Shown piece after piece: positions 15,515 through 24,048 of a stretch of 64,000 bases of DNA. Positions within the stretch are counted from its first letter, which is position 1. Each line of letters starts with the position of its first letter. The DNA lies in the NCBI GenBank assembly GCA_947495295.1, contig CANLYJ010000008.1, forward strand, positions 51,966 to 115,965, read 5' to 3'. Under the pieces are notes generated by a model. That model saw only the letters and a list, made by a program, of their open reading frames with translations. It was not told the origin of the DNA and ran no database searches. A program made the position numbers and the translations under genes. This DNA comes from an uncultured Paracoccaceae bacterium (GTDB lineage Bacteria > Pseudomonadota > Alphaproteobacteria > Rhodobacterales > Rhodobacteraceae).

Positions 15515-15808
15515 TTCAAAGTGGTTTTGAGCGAAGCCCTTCTTCGCATCGAAGATATCGGCCTTTGGGAGCTTAACGAAGCCTTTGCCTGCTAGGTTCT
15601 CTATTGCCGCGACCATCTTGGGATCGATCCCGAAATCTACAATGTGAACGGCCGTGCCATCTCAATCGGCCATCCCTATGGTATGATAGGCGCGACACAA
15701 GTCGGGCATGCTCTGCTTGAAGGGAGGCGTCGTGGTGTGAAATACGTGGTTACGTCCATGTGTGTTGGCGGAGGCATGGGGGCCGCAGCGTTGTTCGAAG
15801 TCGCCTGA
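15515..15808 (+). pseudogene. 3' fragment of an acetyl-CoA acetyltransferase (thiolase)
   Basis: The conceptual product is the last ~97 residues of a thiolase: IGLWELNEAFA, then NVNGRAISIGHPYG with the catalytic His, and the C-terminal MCVGGGMGAA with the catalytic Cys. The homology starts abruptly around 15515, so about three quarters of the gene are missing. An in-frame TAG at 15593-15595 replaces what is normally a Gln after NEAFA (a CAG to TAG change), which shows that the fragment is decaying. The natural stop is at 15806-15808. It marks older chromosome or another insertion at the edge of the island. Confidence 0.85.
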
Positions 15809-15844
15809 CCCCGCTGAAATGAGTTCAGACAAAAAGTTACACGC

Positions 15845-16807
15845 ATGGTGGTGGAGGCACTGGTCGCTGATCCCGAATGGCAAAGCCTGCCATCTGATGA
15901 TCGGTCTTGCCTGTTCTGGGCGGCGATCCTGCATGATGTGGGCAAACCGGTGGTGACGAAGCATGAGGCCGATGAACGCATCTCATCCCGTGGTCATTCA
16001 CGTGTTGGTGCATCTATCGCCCGGCAGTTGTTATGGCATGCAGGCGCACCCTTTGCATGGCGAGAGGCGCTATGCGGGATCATCGCCCATCACCAACTGC
16101 CGTTCTGGCTGATCGAGCGGCCTGATCCGGTGCGGATGGCGATTGAAACGTCATGGCGATGCAGACCCGATCACTTGTGTTTGCATGCCAAGGCGGATGC
16201 GTTGGGACGGGTGTGTCAGGACCAGCAGGCGATCCTAGAGAGCGTCAGCCTGGCGGCGCTGACCTTTCAGGACGCAGGTTGCTTGCACGGGCCATTCGCC
16301 TTCGCCAATGATGAAAGTCGCGTTGCCTTCTTTGATCTTGAAGACCGCGATCCGCATTGCGCGGCACGTGAGGACTTCAAATGCACGGTCACCGTGATGT
16401 CTGGTCTGCCCGGTGCGGGCAAAGACACATGGATCGCCAAAAATCGCGCTCATCATCCGGTTGTCAGTCTTGATCTGATCCGGGATGAAATGGGCGTGTC
16501 AGCCACAGACAACCAAGGTCAGGTCATCCAAACGGCCCATGAACGTGCCAGAGAGTTTCTGCGGGCCGGTACTGATTTTGTGTGGAACGCCACCAATGTA
16601 ACGCGGCTGAACCGGTCCAAGGTCTTGCGATTGTTGCGAGACTATGGTGCGCGGATTGAGATCGTCTATCTGGAAGTCAGCCCCGACCGGTTACGGCGAC
16701 AAAACAGAGATCGGCCCGATGCTGTACCTGACGCCGTCATCGACCATCTGGCACGGAAACTGGAACCGCCAGAGATGTGGGAGGCGCATCAGGTGTTCAT
16801 CGCCTAA
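15845..16807 (+). CDS. 5'-truncated HD-domain / polynucleotide-kinase-like protein
   Basis: The 320 residues seen contain an HD phosphohydrolase region (AAILHDVGKP near residue 30, later HHQLPFWL) and then a P-loop kinase domain (SGLPGAGKDTW near residue 185, followed by SLDLIRDEMG and WNATNVTR). Proteins of this HD-kinase architecture usually have roughly 90-100 more residues at the N-terminus and occur beside RNA ligases and metallophosphoesterases in RNA-repair loci. Homology begins at the first codon without a ribosome site, 37 bases after the thiolase fragment, so the gene has lost its 5' end and promoter. Expression is doubtful. Confidence 0.72.
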   Translation: MVVEALVADPEWQSLPSDDRSCLFWAAILHDVGKPVVTKHEADERISSRGHSRVGASIARQLLWHAGAPFAWREALCGIIAHHQLPFWLIERPDPVRMAIETSWRCRPDHLCLHAKADALGRVCQDQQAILESVSLAALTFQDAGCLHGPFAFANDESRVAFFDLEDRDPHCAAREDFKCTVTVMSGLPGAGKDTWIAKNRAHHPVVSLDLIRDEMGVSATDNQGQVIQTAHERAREFLRAGTDFVWNATNVTRLNRSKVLRLLRDYGARIEIVYLEVSPDRLRRQNRDRPDAVPDAVIDHLARKLEPPEMWEAHQVFIA

Positions 16808-16828
16808 TTGGTCGGTCGTTATTGCAGA

Positions 16829-16948
16829 CCAACTCTAGCGGGTGAGGCAGAGACAACTGCTTGGTTTGATGAACAGTTGGAACCCGTGGAAAAGGGACGC
16901 TTCTTCTTTTCACTTACGTACTATCGATTAAGTGCCATTAAGATGTAG
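16829..16948 (+). pseudogene. Possible C-terminal remnant of a methyltransferase-like protein
   Basis: A 39-codon frame ending at a TAG (16946-16948) encodes LEPVEKGRFFFSLTYYRLSAIK, split here only for length, which resembles the last strand pair of SAM-dependent methyltransferases. It has no start or body. The rest of 16949-17055 shows nothing recognisable. The call is weak and rests on a short motif. Confidence 0.25.
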
Positions 16949-17055
16949 GCCTGAGTGACATCTCTAGCAATCACAGACCTGCTTGCTGCGTCAAAGCTGA
17001 CTTTGGCGCAGCCGCAGCGAATTGGTGCTTTTCCCCCATTAGAGCCATCAGTGTA

Positions 17056-17373
17056 TCAATGGTTTCCACCACCAAGGCGCGGATTTAGCCAACTGATGCG
17101 GGATTTCACATGCGGGTCATGTTTAATCCCGTGACGCACGAAGTTGCTGAACATCCGGTCGTGATTGCCCTTGATACATGTCCAGTTGCCGTCTGCATCA
17201 CGCCCTGCAATCAGCGTTTCGATCACGGCCCGGCTATCCGGCCCGCGATCTGTGTCGTCCCCCAGAAAGACAATTTCAGCATCCGGGCCACCATCTGCGG
17301 CGATCAGCGCAAGCGCGTGATCCAGCATGGCCTTCTGCCCATGAATGTCACCAATCGCATAGATCGGACGCAT
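17056..17373 (-). CDS. 3'-truncated metallophosphoesterase
   Basis: From the ATG at 17373 the protein has 105 residues with three metal-binding motifs of the calcineurin-like phosphoesterases in order: GDIHG, GDDTDRG and GNHD. Family members are about 220-250 residues long; here the sequence stops soon after the PRLGG segment, so the C-terminal half with its remaining histidine ligands is gone, and the enzyme is probably inactive. It is read directly after serA on the same strand; an in-frame TTG overlaps the serA stop. Together with the truncated HD-kinase it looks like the two ends of a deleted RNA-repair or nucleotide-phosphatase cluster. Confidence 0.78.
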   Translation of the reverse strand: MRPIYAIGDIHGQKAMLDHALALIAADGGPDAEIVFLGDDTDRGPDSRAVIETLIAGRDADGNWTCIKGNHDRMFSNFVRHGIKHDPHVKSRISWLNPRLGGGNH

Positions 17374-17387
17374 CAGGTTCACTGAGA

Positions 17388-18980
17388 TCAAACATCAAAG
17401 GTGAGCGGTTTGACTTGCTGGAACATGCCAGTGGCCTCCAACGCCGCAAGCGCCGGGGCGGGCACGGCCTCGTCGACATAAAGCAGGGCAATCGCCTCGC
17501 CCTTTGCCGCGGCCCGGCCAAGGGTGAAGTTCGCAATGTTGACGTTGTTTTCGCCCATGGTCATACCCAAGGTGCCGATGATCCCAGGCACATCTTCGTT
17601 GGTGGTGTAGATCATGTGTTCACCAATCTCGGCATCGATATTGATGCCTTTGATCTGGATAAAACGCGGCTTGCCATCACTGAATACCGTGCCAGCGATC
17701 GACCGTTCACGCTGTGCGGTGACAACGGTGACTTTGACGTAGCCTTCAAACGCGCCTGATTGATCCTGCTTGGTGGTCGAAATCTTGACCCCCCGCTCCT
17801 TGGCGATCACGGGCGCAGAGACCATGTTCACGTCCGGGTTGGTCGCCTTCATGATCCCGGCCACTGCCGCCGCGGTCAGCGCCTTGAGGTTCATTTCGCT
17901 GGCCTCGCCATCGAACAGGATGTTGATCGCCTTGATCGGTTCATCCGTCATCTGGCCGATGAAGTTGCCCAAGTGACCGGACAGTTTGATCCATGGTCCC
18001 ATGATCTTGGCCTCTTCGGCGGTGACTGATGGCATATTCAGCGCGTTCTGCACTGCACCCGTCAGCAGGTAATCCGACATCTGTTCGGCCACCTGCAAGG
18101 CCACGTTTTCCTGCGCCTCGGTTGTGGCCGCCCCCAGATGCGGGGTGACAACGACATTGGGCAGGTTGAAAAGCGGGTTTTCCTTGGCCGGTTCTTCGGC
18201 GAATACATCAAAGGCGGCCCCGGCGACATGGCCGGATTTCAAAAGGTCGGCCAACGCGGCCTCATCAACCAGCCCACCGCGGGCACAGTTGATGATGCGC
18301 ACGCCTTTCTTTGTCTTGGCAAGGTTTTCGGCACTCAGGATATTGGCTGTCTCTGTGGTGTAGGGGACGTGCAAGGTGATGAAATCGGCACGCGCCAGCA
18401 GCTGGTCAAGCTCGACCTTTTCGACGCCAATCTCGGTCGCGCGTTCTTCTGACAGGAATGGGTCCATGGCGATAACCTTCATCTTCAACCCGCGCGCACG
18501 GTCGCAGACGATGGACCCGATATTGCCTGCGCCAATGACGCCTAGCGTCTTGCCGGTCAGTTCAACCCCCATGAATTTGGACTTTTCCCATTTGCCCGCA
18601 TGGGTGGATGTGCTGGCTTCGGGGATCTGCCGGGCGACAGCAAACATCATCGCAATGGCATGTTCGGCTGTGGTGATCATATTGCCAAAGGGCGTGTTCA
18701 TGACGATCACGCCTTTGCGCGATGCGGCATCTTTGTCGATATTGTCGGTTCCGATCCCGGCGCGACCGATGACCTTGAGGTTCTCGGCCGCCGCAATGAT
18801 CTTTTCAGTGGCTTTGGTGGCCGACCGGATGGCAAGACCGTCATATTGGCCGATCACCTTTTGCAAGGCGAGTTTGTCCTTGCCAAGGTCTGGCTGAAAA
18901 TCGACGTCAATGCCACGATCCTTGAAGATCTGCACAGCGGCGGGTGAGAGTTTGTCAGAGATAAGTACTTTGGGGGCCAT
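17388..18980 (-). CDS. serA: D-3-phosphoglycerate dehydrogenase
   Basis: This 530-residue enzyme oxidises 3-phosphoglycerate to 3-phosphohydroxypyruvate, the first step of serine synthesis. The N-terminal part has the NAD-binding GxGxxG (GVIGAGNIGS near residue 145) and the catalytic region with ARGG and HLGAAT; the C-terminal part holds the intervening and ACT regulatory domains (NVNIANFTLGR...), as in the long form of the enzyme. The start at 18980 is preceded by AAGGAG; eight further in-frame codons upstream are not needed. serC lies 60 bases upstream on the same strand, so the pair forms an operon. Confidence 0.96.
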   Translation of the reverse strand: MAPKVLISDKLSPAAVQIFKDRGIDVDFQPDLGKDKLALQKVIGQYDGLAIRSATKATEKIIAAAENLKVIGRAGIGTDNIDKDAASRKGVIVMNTPFGNMITTAEHAIAMMFAVARQIPEASTSTHAGKWEKSKFMGVELTGKTLGVIGAGNIGSIVCDRARGLKMKVIAMDPFLSEERATEIGVEKVELDQLLARADFITLHVPYTTETANILSAENLAKTKKGVRIINCARGGLVDEAALADLLKSGHVAGAAFDVFAEEPAKENPLFNLPNVVVTPHLGAATTEAQENVALQVAEQMSDYLLTGAVQNALNMPSVTAEEAKIMGPWIKLSGHLGNFIGQMTDEPIKAINILFDGEASEMNLKALTAAAVAGIMKATNPDVNMVSAPVIAKERGVKISTTKQDQSGAFEGYVKVTVVTAQRERSIAGTVFSDGKPRFIQIKGINIDAEIGEHMIYTTNEDVPGIIGTLGMTMGENNVNIANFTLGRAAAKGEAIALLYVDEAVPAPALAALEATGMFQQVKPLTFDV

Positions 18981-19018
18981 GATGCCGCTCCTTAATAATG
19001 TCACAAGAGAGAGGGGAA

Positions 19019-19044
19019 GTAAGATGGGTTTAAACCCATCTTAC
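19019..19044. repeat. 26-base perfect palindrome at the serC stop codon
   Basis: The sequence from GTAAGATGGG through TTTAAA to CCCATCTTAC is its own reverse complement over 26 bases. It includes the serC stop codon and lies before serA. The same block, slightly altered, recurs at 36944-36966. It is probably a dispersed intergenic repeat that could stabilise the serC message or modulate readthrough into serA. Confidence 0.75.
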
Positions 19045-20180
19045 GCTGAAACTTCTGTTTCGAATGCCCATGCGAGCCATGGCAGCATGGCTTCGATATC
19101 CGAGGTTTCAACCGTCGCACCGCACCAGATCCGCAGGCCGGCAGGCGCATCACGGTAAGCCCCGATATCCAGCGCAATCCCTTCCGCCTCCAGCCGTTTG
19201 GCCACGGCTTTGGCGAACGCGGCGCCATCGGTGATACGGTCATCTGTGAATTTCAGACAAACGGAGGTATTCGACCAAGTCGCCGGATCAACAGCCAGAT
19301 TGTCGATCCAGTCATGGGCTGCGCAAAAATGCCAGATCGCCTGCGCATTGGCATTGGCCCGGTGCATCAGCGCATCAAGCCCGCCAATGGACCGGCCCCA
19401 TTTCAGGGCGACCAGATAATCCTCAACCGCCAGCATGGAAGGGGTGTTGATCGTGGCGCCCTGGAAGATCCCCTCGATCAGTTTGCCGCCCTTTGTCAGC
19501 CGGAAAATCTTGGGCAGGGGCCATGCCGGTGTGTAACTCTCCAGCCTCTCCACCGCGCGGGGCGACAGGATCAGCATGCCATGCGCAGCCTCACCCCCCA
19601 TGACTTTCTGCCAGGAGAAAGTCGTCACATCCAGCTTGTCCCAGGGCAGTTCCTGCGCAAAGGCGGCGGAGGTTGCATCGCATAGCGTTAGCCCGGCCCG
19701 GTCTGCCGGGATCACATCACCAGAAGGGACCCGCACGCCGGATGTCGTGCCATTCCATGTAAAACAAACATCATTGTCATAGTTCAGCGCGGCCATATCG
19801 ACGATCTGACCATAGTCAGCCGTGTGAACGCTGGCGTCGATCTGCAGCTGCTTGATGACATCGGTCACCCAGCCTGCGCCGAAGCTTTCCCATGCGACCA
19901 TCTGAACCGGACGTTCGCCCAATAGCGACCACATCGCCATTTCAAATGCGCCGGTGTCAGAGGCTGGCACGATCCCGATCCGGTAATCAGCCGGGATGCC
20001 CAGCACTTCGCGGGTCAGGTCAATGGCCTCGGTCAGTTTGGCCTTGCCAACGGCCGCCCTGTGCGACCGGCCCAATGCCGCGTCGCTGAGTGCATCCAAT
20101 GTCCAGATAGGGGGTTTGGCGCACGGGCCAGACGAAAAACGCGGATTAGCCGGCCGCGCTGCCGGTTTGGTCATTACCAT
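19041..20180 (-). CDS. serC: Phosphoserine aminotransferase
   Basis: The product (379 residues from ATG 20180) is the alphaproteobacterial type of PLP-dependent phosphoserine aminotransferase, with [11 protein letters not shown] at the N-terminus and the PLP lysine in [10 protein letters not shown]. It converts phosphohydroxypyruvate plus glutamate to phosphoserine, the step after SerA. The start at 20180 has GAGG nine bases upstream; the longer open frame to 20390 runs through the leader and is not coding. The stop codon is inside a 26-base palindrome. Confidence 0.95.
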   Translation of the reverse strand: MVMTKPAARPANPRFSSGPCAKPPIWTLDALSDAALGRSHRAAVGKAKLTEAIDLTREVLGIPADYRIGIVPASDTGAFEMAMWSLLGERPVQMVAWESFGAGWVTDVIKQLQIDASVHTADYGQIVDMAALNYDNDVCFTWNGTTSGVRVPSGDVIPADRAGLTLCDATSAAFAQELPWDKLDVTTFSWQKVMGGEAAHGMLILSPRAVERLESYTPAWPLPKIFRLTKGGKLIEGIFQGATINTPSMLAVEDYLVALKWGRSIGGLDALMHRANANAQAIWHFCAAHDWIDNLAVDPATWSNTSVCLKFTDDRITDGAAFAKAVAKRLEAEGIALDIGAYRDAPAGLRIWCGATVETSDIEAMLPWLAWAFETEVSA

Positions 20181-20290
20181 CAGTGGTATCCTCACAGATA
20201 TGCGCCCTTCGTTGGGGAAGGGTGTCCCACCGCCGGACATACGGAACCCCGTTGGAAACAGCAACCGGCAAAAGGATGCGCGATTAAAGC
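20181..20290 (-). ncRNA. serC leader RNA motif
   Basis: The 110 bases before serC fold into two simple stems: CCCTTC/GAAGGG (20205-20222) and a longer GCCGG/CCGGC pair (20232-20269). Between the first stem and the start codon is a purine-rich GAGGAT ribosome site. Position, short size and the CCCTTC-loop-GAAGGG hairpin match my memory of the serC RNA motif found upstream of serC-serA in alphaproteobacteria. The ligand, if any, is not known to me. Confidence 0.55.
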
Positions 20291-20429
20291 TAATGTTGCG
20301 GTTTACAGAAAGACGCAGGAACGCATGTTTCCGATAGGCGCAAATCTGACTTGGGAAGACCGTGGTTTGTTCCGGTGTTATGCGAAACACGATGAGATTC
20401 AGTGCCGATTCATCAGGTGTGCAGAACGG

Positions 20430-22769
20430 TCATTCACGTTTGGCGAGGAGGTTTGCCAGCAGTCTGAATGCGCCTGGGGTCATTTTCTCCATCTGATGGT
20501 GCAGGATGAGCGCGCTATGTATGTGGCGCCCTTGTTCGACATCGGCTGACAAGAGTGCCCCGCGCAGCGGTGCCTCGTCGGGGTCGTTCATTTCAAGCAG
20601 CGCTGTGTAGGCCGCGTCCCAGTCTTTGGCGAAATAAAGTCCGCGTTCCTTGTGCCAGCCATCCCAATCGTCAGGTCCGATCAGGTTGGGGTGGTTCAGA
20701 ATCGGGTGATCGGGTGCCAGATGGGTCACCTGCGCCGTTTCATCCGTCACCCGCCAACGCAGTGATGGTTGCCCAATCTCAAGCCTGTGTGGTGGCGTGG
20801 TATCTGGATCCCAGTTATCCCACGGGCGGTGATAAAGCGTGATGAGCGTGCCGCCCTGTCGTGCCCATCTGTGAAGGCGGGGCATGGCCTCGACCAGCCC
20901 TGGGCGTGATTTCATTGCGAAAATGCCAATCAGCACGGTGTCAACGGCCTGCAATTGGGTGTCAGTCAGCGCTGCCTTGGACAGATCAGTGACATTGACC
21001 CCCAGACGGGTCAGCCAATCACTGACCCGATCATTGCCACCGCCGATATAGCCGACATTTACATCCGGCAGTTTGGCGTCAACGACGCATATCCGCGTCA
21101 TGGCTGGGCTGGCCAGGGCCCGCGCCGCGACATGAGCGTGTCTGATGTGATGCACGCAATGGGCTGGTTTGCCGTCCAGGGTTAGTCCTATGTCATAGGT
21201 CCCTTTGGGCGTGCCTTCGGGGATGGTGACGGCGAAGCCTTCGTCCGTTCGACGCACTGCCCAACCGTCCGGGGCCTGCAATGCGGGTTTCGCCCCCAGA
21301 GGAGAGATTGCATTGACAGCAATCGTCACCTCGCGGCGGTCGCTGGCAAGGTTGACGACATCGGCCGAGGGCGACAGGGACGCAGATCGTTGCGGGCTGA
21401 CAACGGCCCCGACCTCAAAGGAGTGAGGGACGGTTGCATCTATACCGTTCACCGAAAGTTTCACATCAATGCAGGGCGCCTCTGGCTCACCAGGTCGGTA
21501 GATTGCGGGGTAGGGGTCACTTGTGGTTGCATCGGGGGCGAGGGTGATTGTTTCGTCATCGACCACCCAACCGGATGGCAGGTTTGGCGTGACAGACACA
21601 TCTCCAAACTCCGTTGCGACCTCGGACCGCCACCGCGTTTTGTCACCAGGATGTAGCATATCTTGCGATAGTACCGCCCGTGCTTCGACCCCTGCAGCAA
21701 GATGAATGACATGTGATAGCTGCTGCTCTTTCCGTGTAAGCTTATGCCCGATTGCAGTCAGCAGATCTGGTGGACAGCTTGCCGTCGCGTTTCGCAACGC
21801 CAGCAGGGCGGCGCAGGCATGCTCCAAGATTTTTGGCGTGTCCGGGAATGCTGCGATGGCCGCGTCACAGGCATCTTGTGCAGCCTTTGCGTCGGGAACG
21901 TCAAGATCGCGCAAGTTTTGCGCCAGGCCGGATGTCACCTCCAGATCCGGTCCAGCAACATGTGATTGCACAAGGTGAAGTGGAAAGTCCCGTTCTTCGC
22001 CGGTGGCAATCCAACGCCCCATCCCTTGAGTGGCGTGCATGACGCGGCTTTGCTGTCCGATATGTTCATATGTCCAGCCCGTGACAGGATCGCGGCTAGA
22101 GGCCGGAAATGTCAGTGTCGCCGCTGGCGGCGGCAGATCATCATCATAAGATTGACCGGCTCCGGACCATGCGGGCAAATACATCTTTTGAACTTGCCAG
22201 GTGGGCAATGTGCTGCCGTCAAAACCGGCATCTGCAGCCAGATCCATAACGGCGTGGGCGGCTTCGGTCATGGCCCGATGATGGCCATGCTGGCCGGGCA
22301 CATCCAGAAAGGTCGGGCAAATGATGTCAGGTTTTTCGGTCCGGATGATATCAACGAACCGGGCCAGCGTCCTTTCCCGCCCCCATTTTGATAGTGTTTC
22401 GTTGCCGGATTTGGAAAAGCCAAAGTCAAATATCGTGTCTTTTGGGCTGACCGACAGCCAATACATCCGCAAGTCGAGCCTGTCGCAGGCCGCTTCCATC
22501 TCGGCTGTACGCAAAACGCCAAGCGCTTCGGTGGTTTCTGTGCCGATGTCGTTCTGTCCCCCTTCGCCACGGGTTGAGCAGGCATATGAAATATCAATTC
22601 CGTCTCGAAACCGCATTGCGGCCAGCATTGCAGAGATCTCATCGTCTGGATGTGCGCCTGTGTTCATGAATGACACGGTTGACTTCAGGGCCGTCAACGC
22701 CTGCCAAAGTGCCACAATCCGCGGGCGGTCTCGTTCTGCGGAAATCCGTGATTGATCAGTAAGCGGCAT
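20430..22769 (-). CDS. Large PIG-L family deacetylase
   Basis: The 779-residue protein has a GlcNAc-PI/LmbE-type deacetylase domain at residues ~30-270, with the zinc motif AHPDDE and a later GQHGHHRA histidine pair. These enzymes remove acetyl groups from N-acetylglucosamine conjugates and similar amides. The C-terminal two thirds contain a beta-sandwich-like region (~350-540) and a region like a ThuA/glutamine-amidotransferase fold near the end (VLIGIFAMKSRPGLVEAMPRLHRW...). There is no signal peptide. It follows the ROK regulator gene by 12 bases and is divergent from the ABC importer, which suggests it processes the imported compound. Confidence 0.85.
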   Translation of the reverse strand: MPLTDQSRISAERDRPRIVALWQALTALKSTVSFMNTGAHPDDEISAMLAAMRFRDGIDISYACSTRGEGGQNDIGTETTEALGVLRTAEMEAACDRLDLRMYWLSVSPKDTIFDFGFSKSGNETLSKWGRERTLARFVDIIRTEKPDIICPTFLDVPGQHGHHRAMTEAAHAVMDLAADAGFDGSTLPTWQVQKMYLPAWSGAGQSYDDDLPPPAATLTFPASSRDPVTGWTYEHIGQQSRVMHATQGMGRWIATGEERDFPLHLVQSHVAGPDLEVTSGLAQNLRDLDVPDAKAAQDACDAAIAAFPDTPKILEHACAALLALRNATASCPPDLLTAIGHKLTRKEQQLSHVIHLAAGVEARAVLSQDMLHPGDKTRWRSEVATEFGDVSVTPNLPSGWVVDDETITLAPDATTSDPYPAIYRPGEPEAPCIDVKLSVNGIDATVPHSFEVGAVVSPQRSASLSPSADVVNLASDRREVTIAVNAISPLGAKPALQAPDGWAVRRTDEGFAVTIPEGTPKGTYDIGLTLDGKPAHCVHHIRHAHVAARALASPAMTRICVVDAKLPDVNVGYIGGGNDRVSDWLTRLGVNVTDLSKAALTDTQLQAVDTVLIGIFAMKSRPGLVEAMPRLHRWARQGGTLITLYHRPWDNWDPDTTPPHRLEIGQPSLRWRVTDETAQVTHLAPDHPILNHPNLIGPDDWDGWHKERGLYFAKDWDAAYTALLEMNDPDEAPLRGALLSADVEQGRHIHSALILHHQMEKMTPGAFRLLANLLAKRE

Positions 22770-22781
22770 GGATCACGTCCT

Positions 22782-23948
22782 TTAATGTGCGTGCGATAGC
22801 GGTGCGGTCAGCGCTCGATTGAGGATAAGGGCAGCGGCCCCCAGCGTCGCTGTCATTCGTCCTGACGCCCCCTGTATCAGGCGTGGATGCGGTGCATGTG
22901 GTCGGTTTGAGACCGACAGGTCCGGCAGCGGCGTGTTTGCGACGAAATGTTCCAGAATGCCGTTGGGCATTGCCCCACCCAGTACAACCGTCTGCGGATC
23001 AAACAGGTTTTCGACAATCGCAACGGCGTGCCCCAGCGCATCACAGGCCGTGTCCAGCCATGTCATCAGCGCCGCGTTCTTTTGTTCAAAAAGCTGGTCC
23101 AGCGCGTCGATGTCATGAACGTCCAACCCGGCCGCAAGCAGATGGCGCTGCACCGACAGGCGGCTGACTGCGTCTTCCAGTTTGGCATGTGGCCCGGGGA
23201 TCGGGATGTGCCCAATCTCGCCCGCATTGCCGTAGGCGCCGCGCACCAGCTGTCCGCCATGGATCAGCCCCAGCCCCAGCCCGGTTCCAAAATAGAGATA
23301 TGCATAGGAGTTCATCTCTTGTGCTGCGCCGGTGATCCGTTCAGCCATTGCGGCGGCGTTGGCGTCGTTACTGAGCACAACAGGCAGGTCGATTGCTTTG
23401 GAAAACAAGGTGGCGGCGTCAACTTCCTGCCAACCGGGCAGGTCGGTCCCCATGCCCGCGATCCCCGTCAGCCCGAATGGCCCCGGCATCACAATCCCCG
23501 CCCCCAGCATCCGCCCCCGGGCGGTTGGCACTTGATCCAATGCGCGGGTGTAAACCATGGTCACGTGATCAAGCACGATGTCAGGGTCCGTTCCTGCCAG
23601 CGCCACCCGTTCCGTCGTTACCGCCCGTCCCGTCAGATCAAGCAGGGCTGCAAAGACCGCATCCGGTCGCACCTCAACCCCCAGCGCATATCCCCCTTCC
23701 GGCTTTAGTGCGTATTGGATTGCAGGCTGCCCGCGCCCGGCGCTGAGTCGCCCCTTTTCAATCAGCATTCCGTCATCCGACAGTTCTGCAATGATGTTAC
23801 TGACCGTTTGTGTGGTCAGCGCCAAGGCCCGCGCGATTTCGGCCCGCCCGATTGTTCCCGCCAAGTGGACCTGCCCCAGCACGGCCTGGCGGTTGCGGTG
23901 TCTGGACCGTTCGGCGTTGCTGCCTTGCTGGAGCGGCGTGGAAATCAT
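22782..23948 (-). CDS. ROK-family (NagC/XylR-type) transcriptional repressor
   Basis: This 388-residue protein has a winged helix-turn-helix at residues ~25-80 (RAEIARALALTTQTVSNIIAEL) followed by a ROK sugar-kinase-like domain with LSNDANAAAMAE and GLGLGLIHGGQLVRGA...GEIGHIPI. The CxCGxxGC zinc loop typical of many ROK proteins is not evident, so sugar binding may differ. It opens a unit with the PIG-L deacetylase and diverges from the transport operon; an AATTCAATTGAATT palindrome lies between them. It is the likely local regulator and would release DNA when it binds the substrate. Confidence 0.9.
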   Translation of the reverse strand: MISTPLQQGSNAERSRHRNRQAVLGQVHLAGTIGRAEIARALALTTQTVSNIIAELSDDGMLIEKGRLSAGRGQPAIQYALKPEGGYALGVEVRPDAVFAALLDLTGRAVTTERVALAGTDPDIVLDHVTMVYTRALDQVPTARGRMLGAGIVMPGPFGLTGIAGMGTDLPGWQEVDAATLFSKAIDLPVVLSNDANAAAMAERITGAAQEMNSYAYLYFGTGLGLGLIHGGQLVRGAYGNAGEIGHIPIPGPHAKLEDAVSRLSVQRHLLAAGLDVHDIDALDQLFEQKNAALMTWLDTACDALGHAVAIVENLFDPQTVVLGGAMPNGILEHFVANTPLPDLSVSNRPHAPHPRLIQGASGRMTATLGAAALILNRALTAPLSHAH

Positions 23949-23964
23949 AGAAACGGATTAACTC

Positions 23965-23978
23965 AATTCAATTGAATT
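23965..23978. promoter_or_regulatory. 14-base palindrome, likely operator of the ROK repressor
   Basis: AATTCAATTGAATT lies in the 100-base divergent region, 17 bases before the ROK start and about 70 bases before the solute-binding protein gene. It is a perfect palindrome in an A+T-rich stretch, the usual character of NagC/XylR operators. It could control both directions. Confidence 0.5.
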
Positions 23979-24048
23979 ATCAATCAAGTTGCGTTAACCC
24001 TTAGGTCATAAGCCTGATAACGGGCCACCACGCCACCATGGGAGAACG

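Noticed and set aside
15371..15616. 81-codon minus-strand frame with repeated KRQ...YAS segments
   Set aside because: The repetition comes from the direct DNA repeats, and the frame runs antisense into the thiolase fragment.
1..15800. Search for a CRISPR array or guide RNA for the Tn7-like element
   Set aside because: No regularly spaced 28-37 base repeats were seen; the two 15-base repeats at 15420 and 15462 are too short and few.
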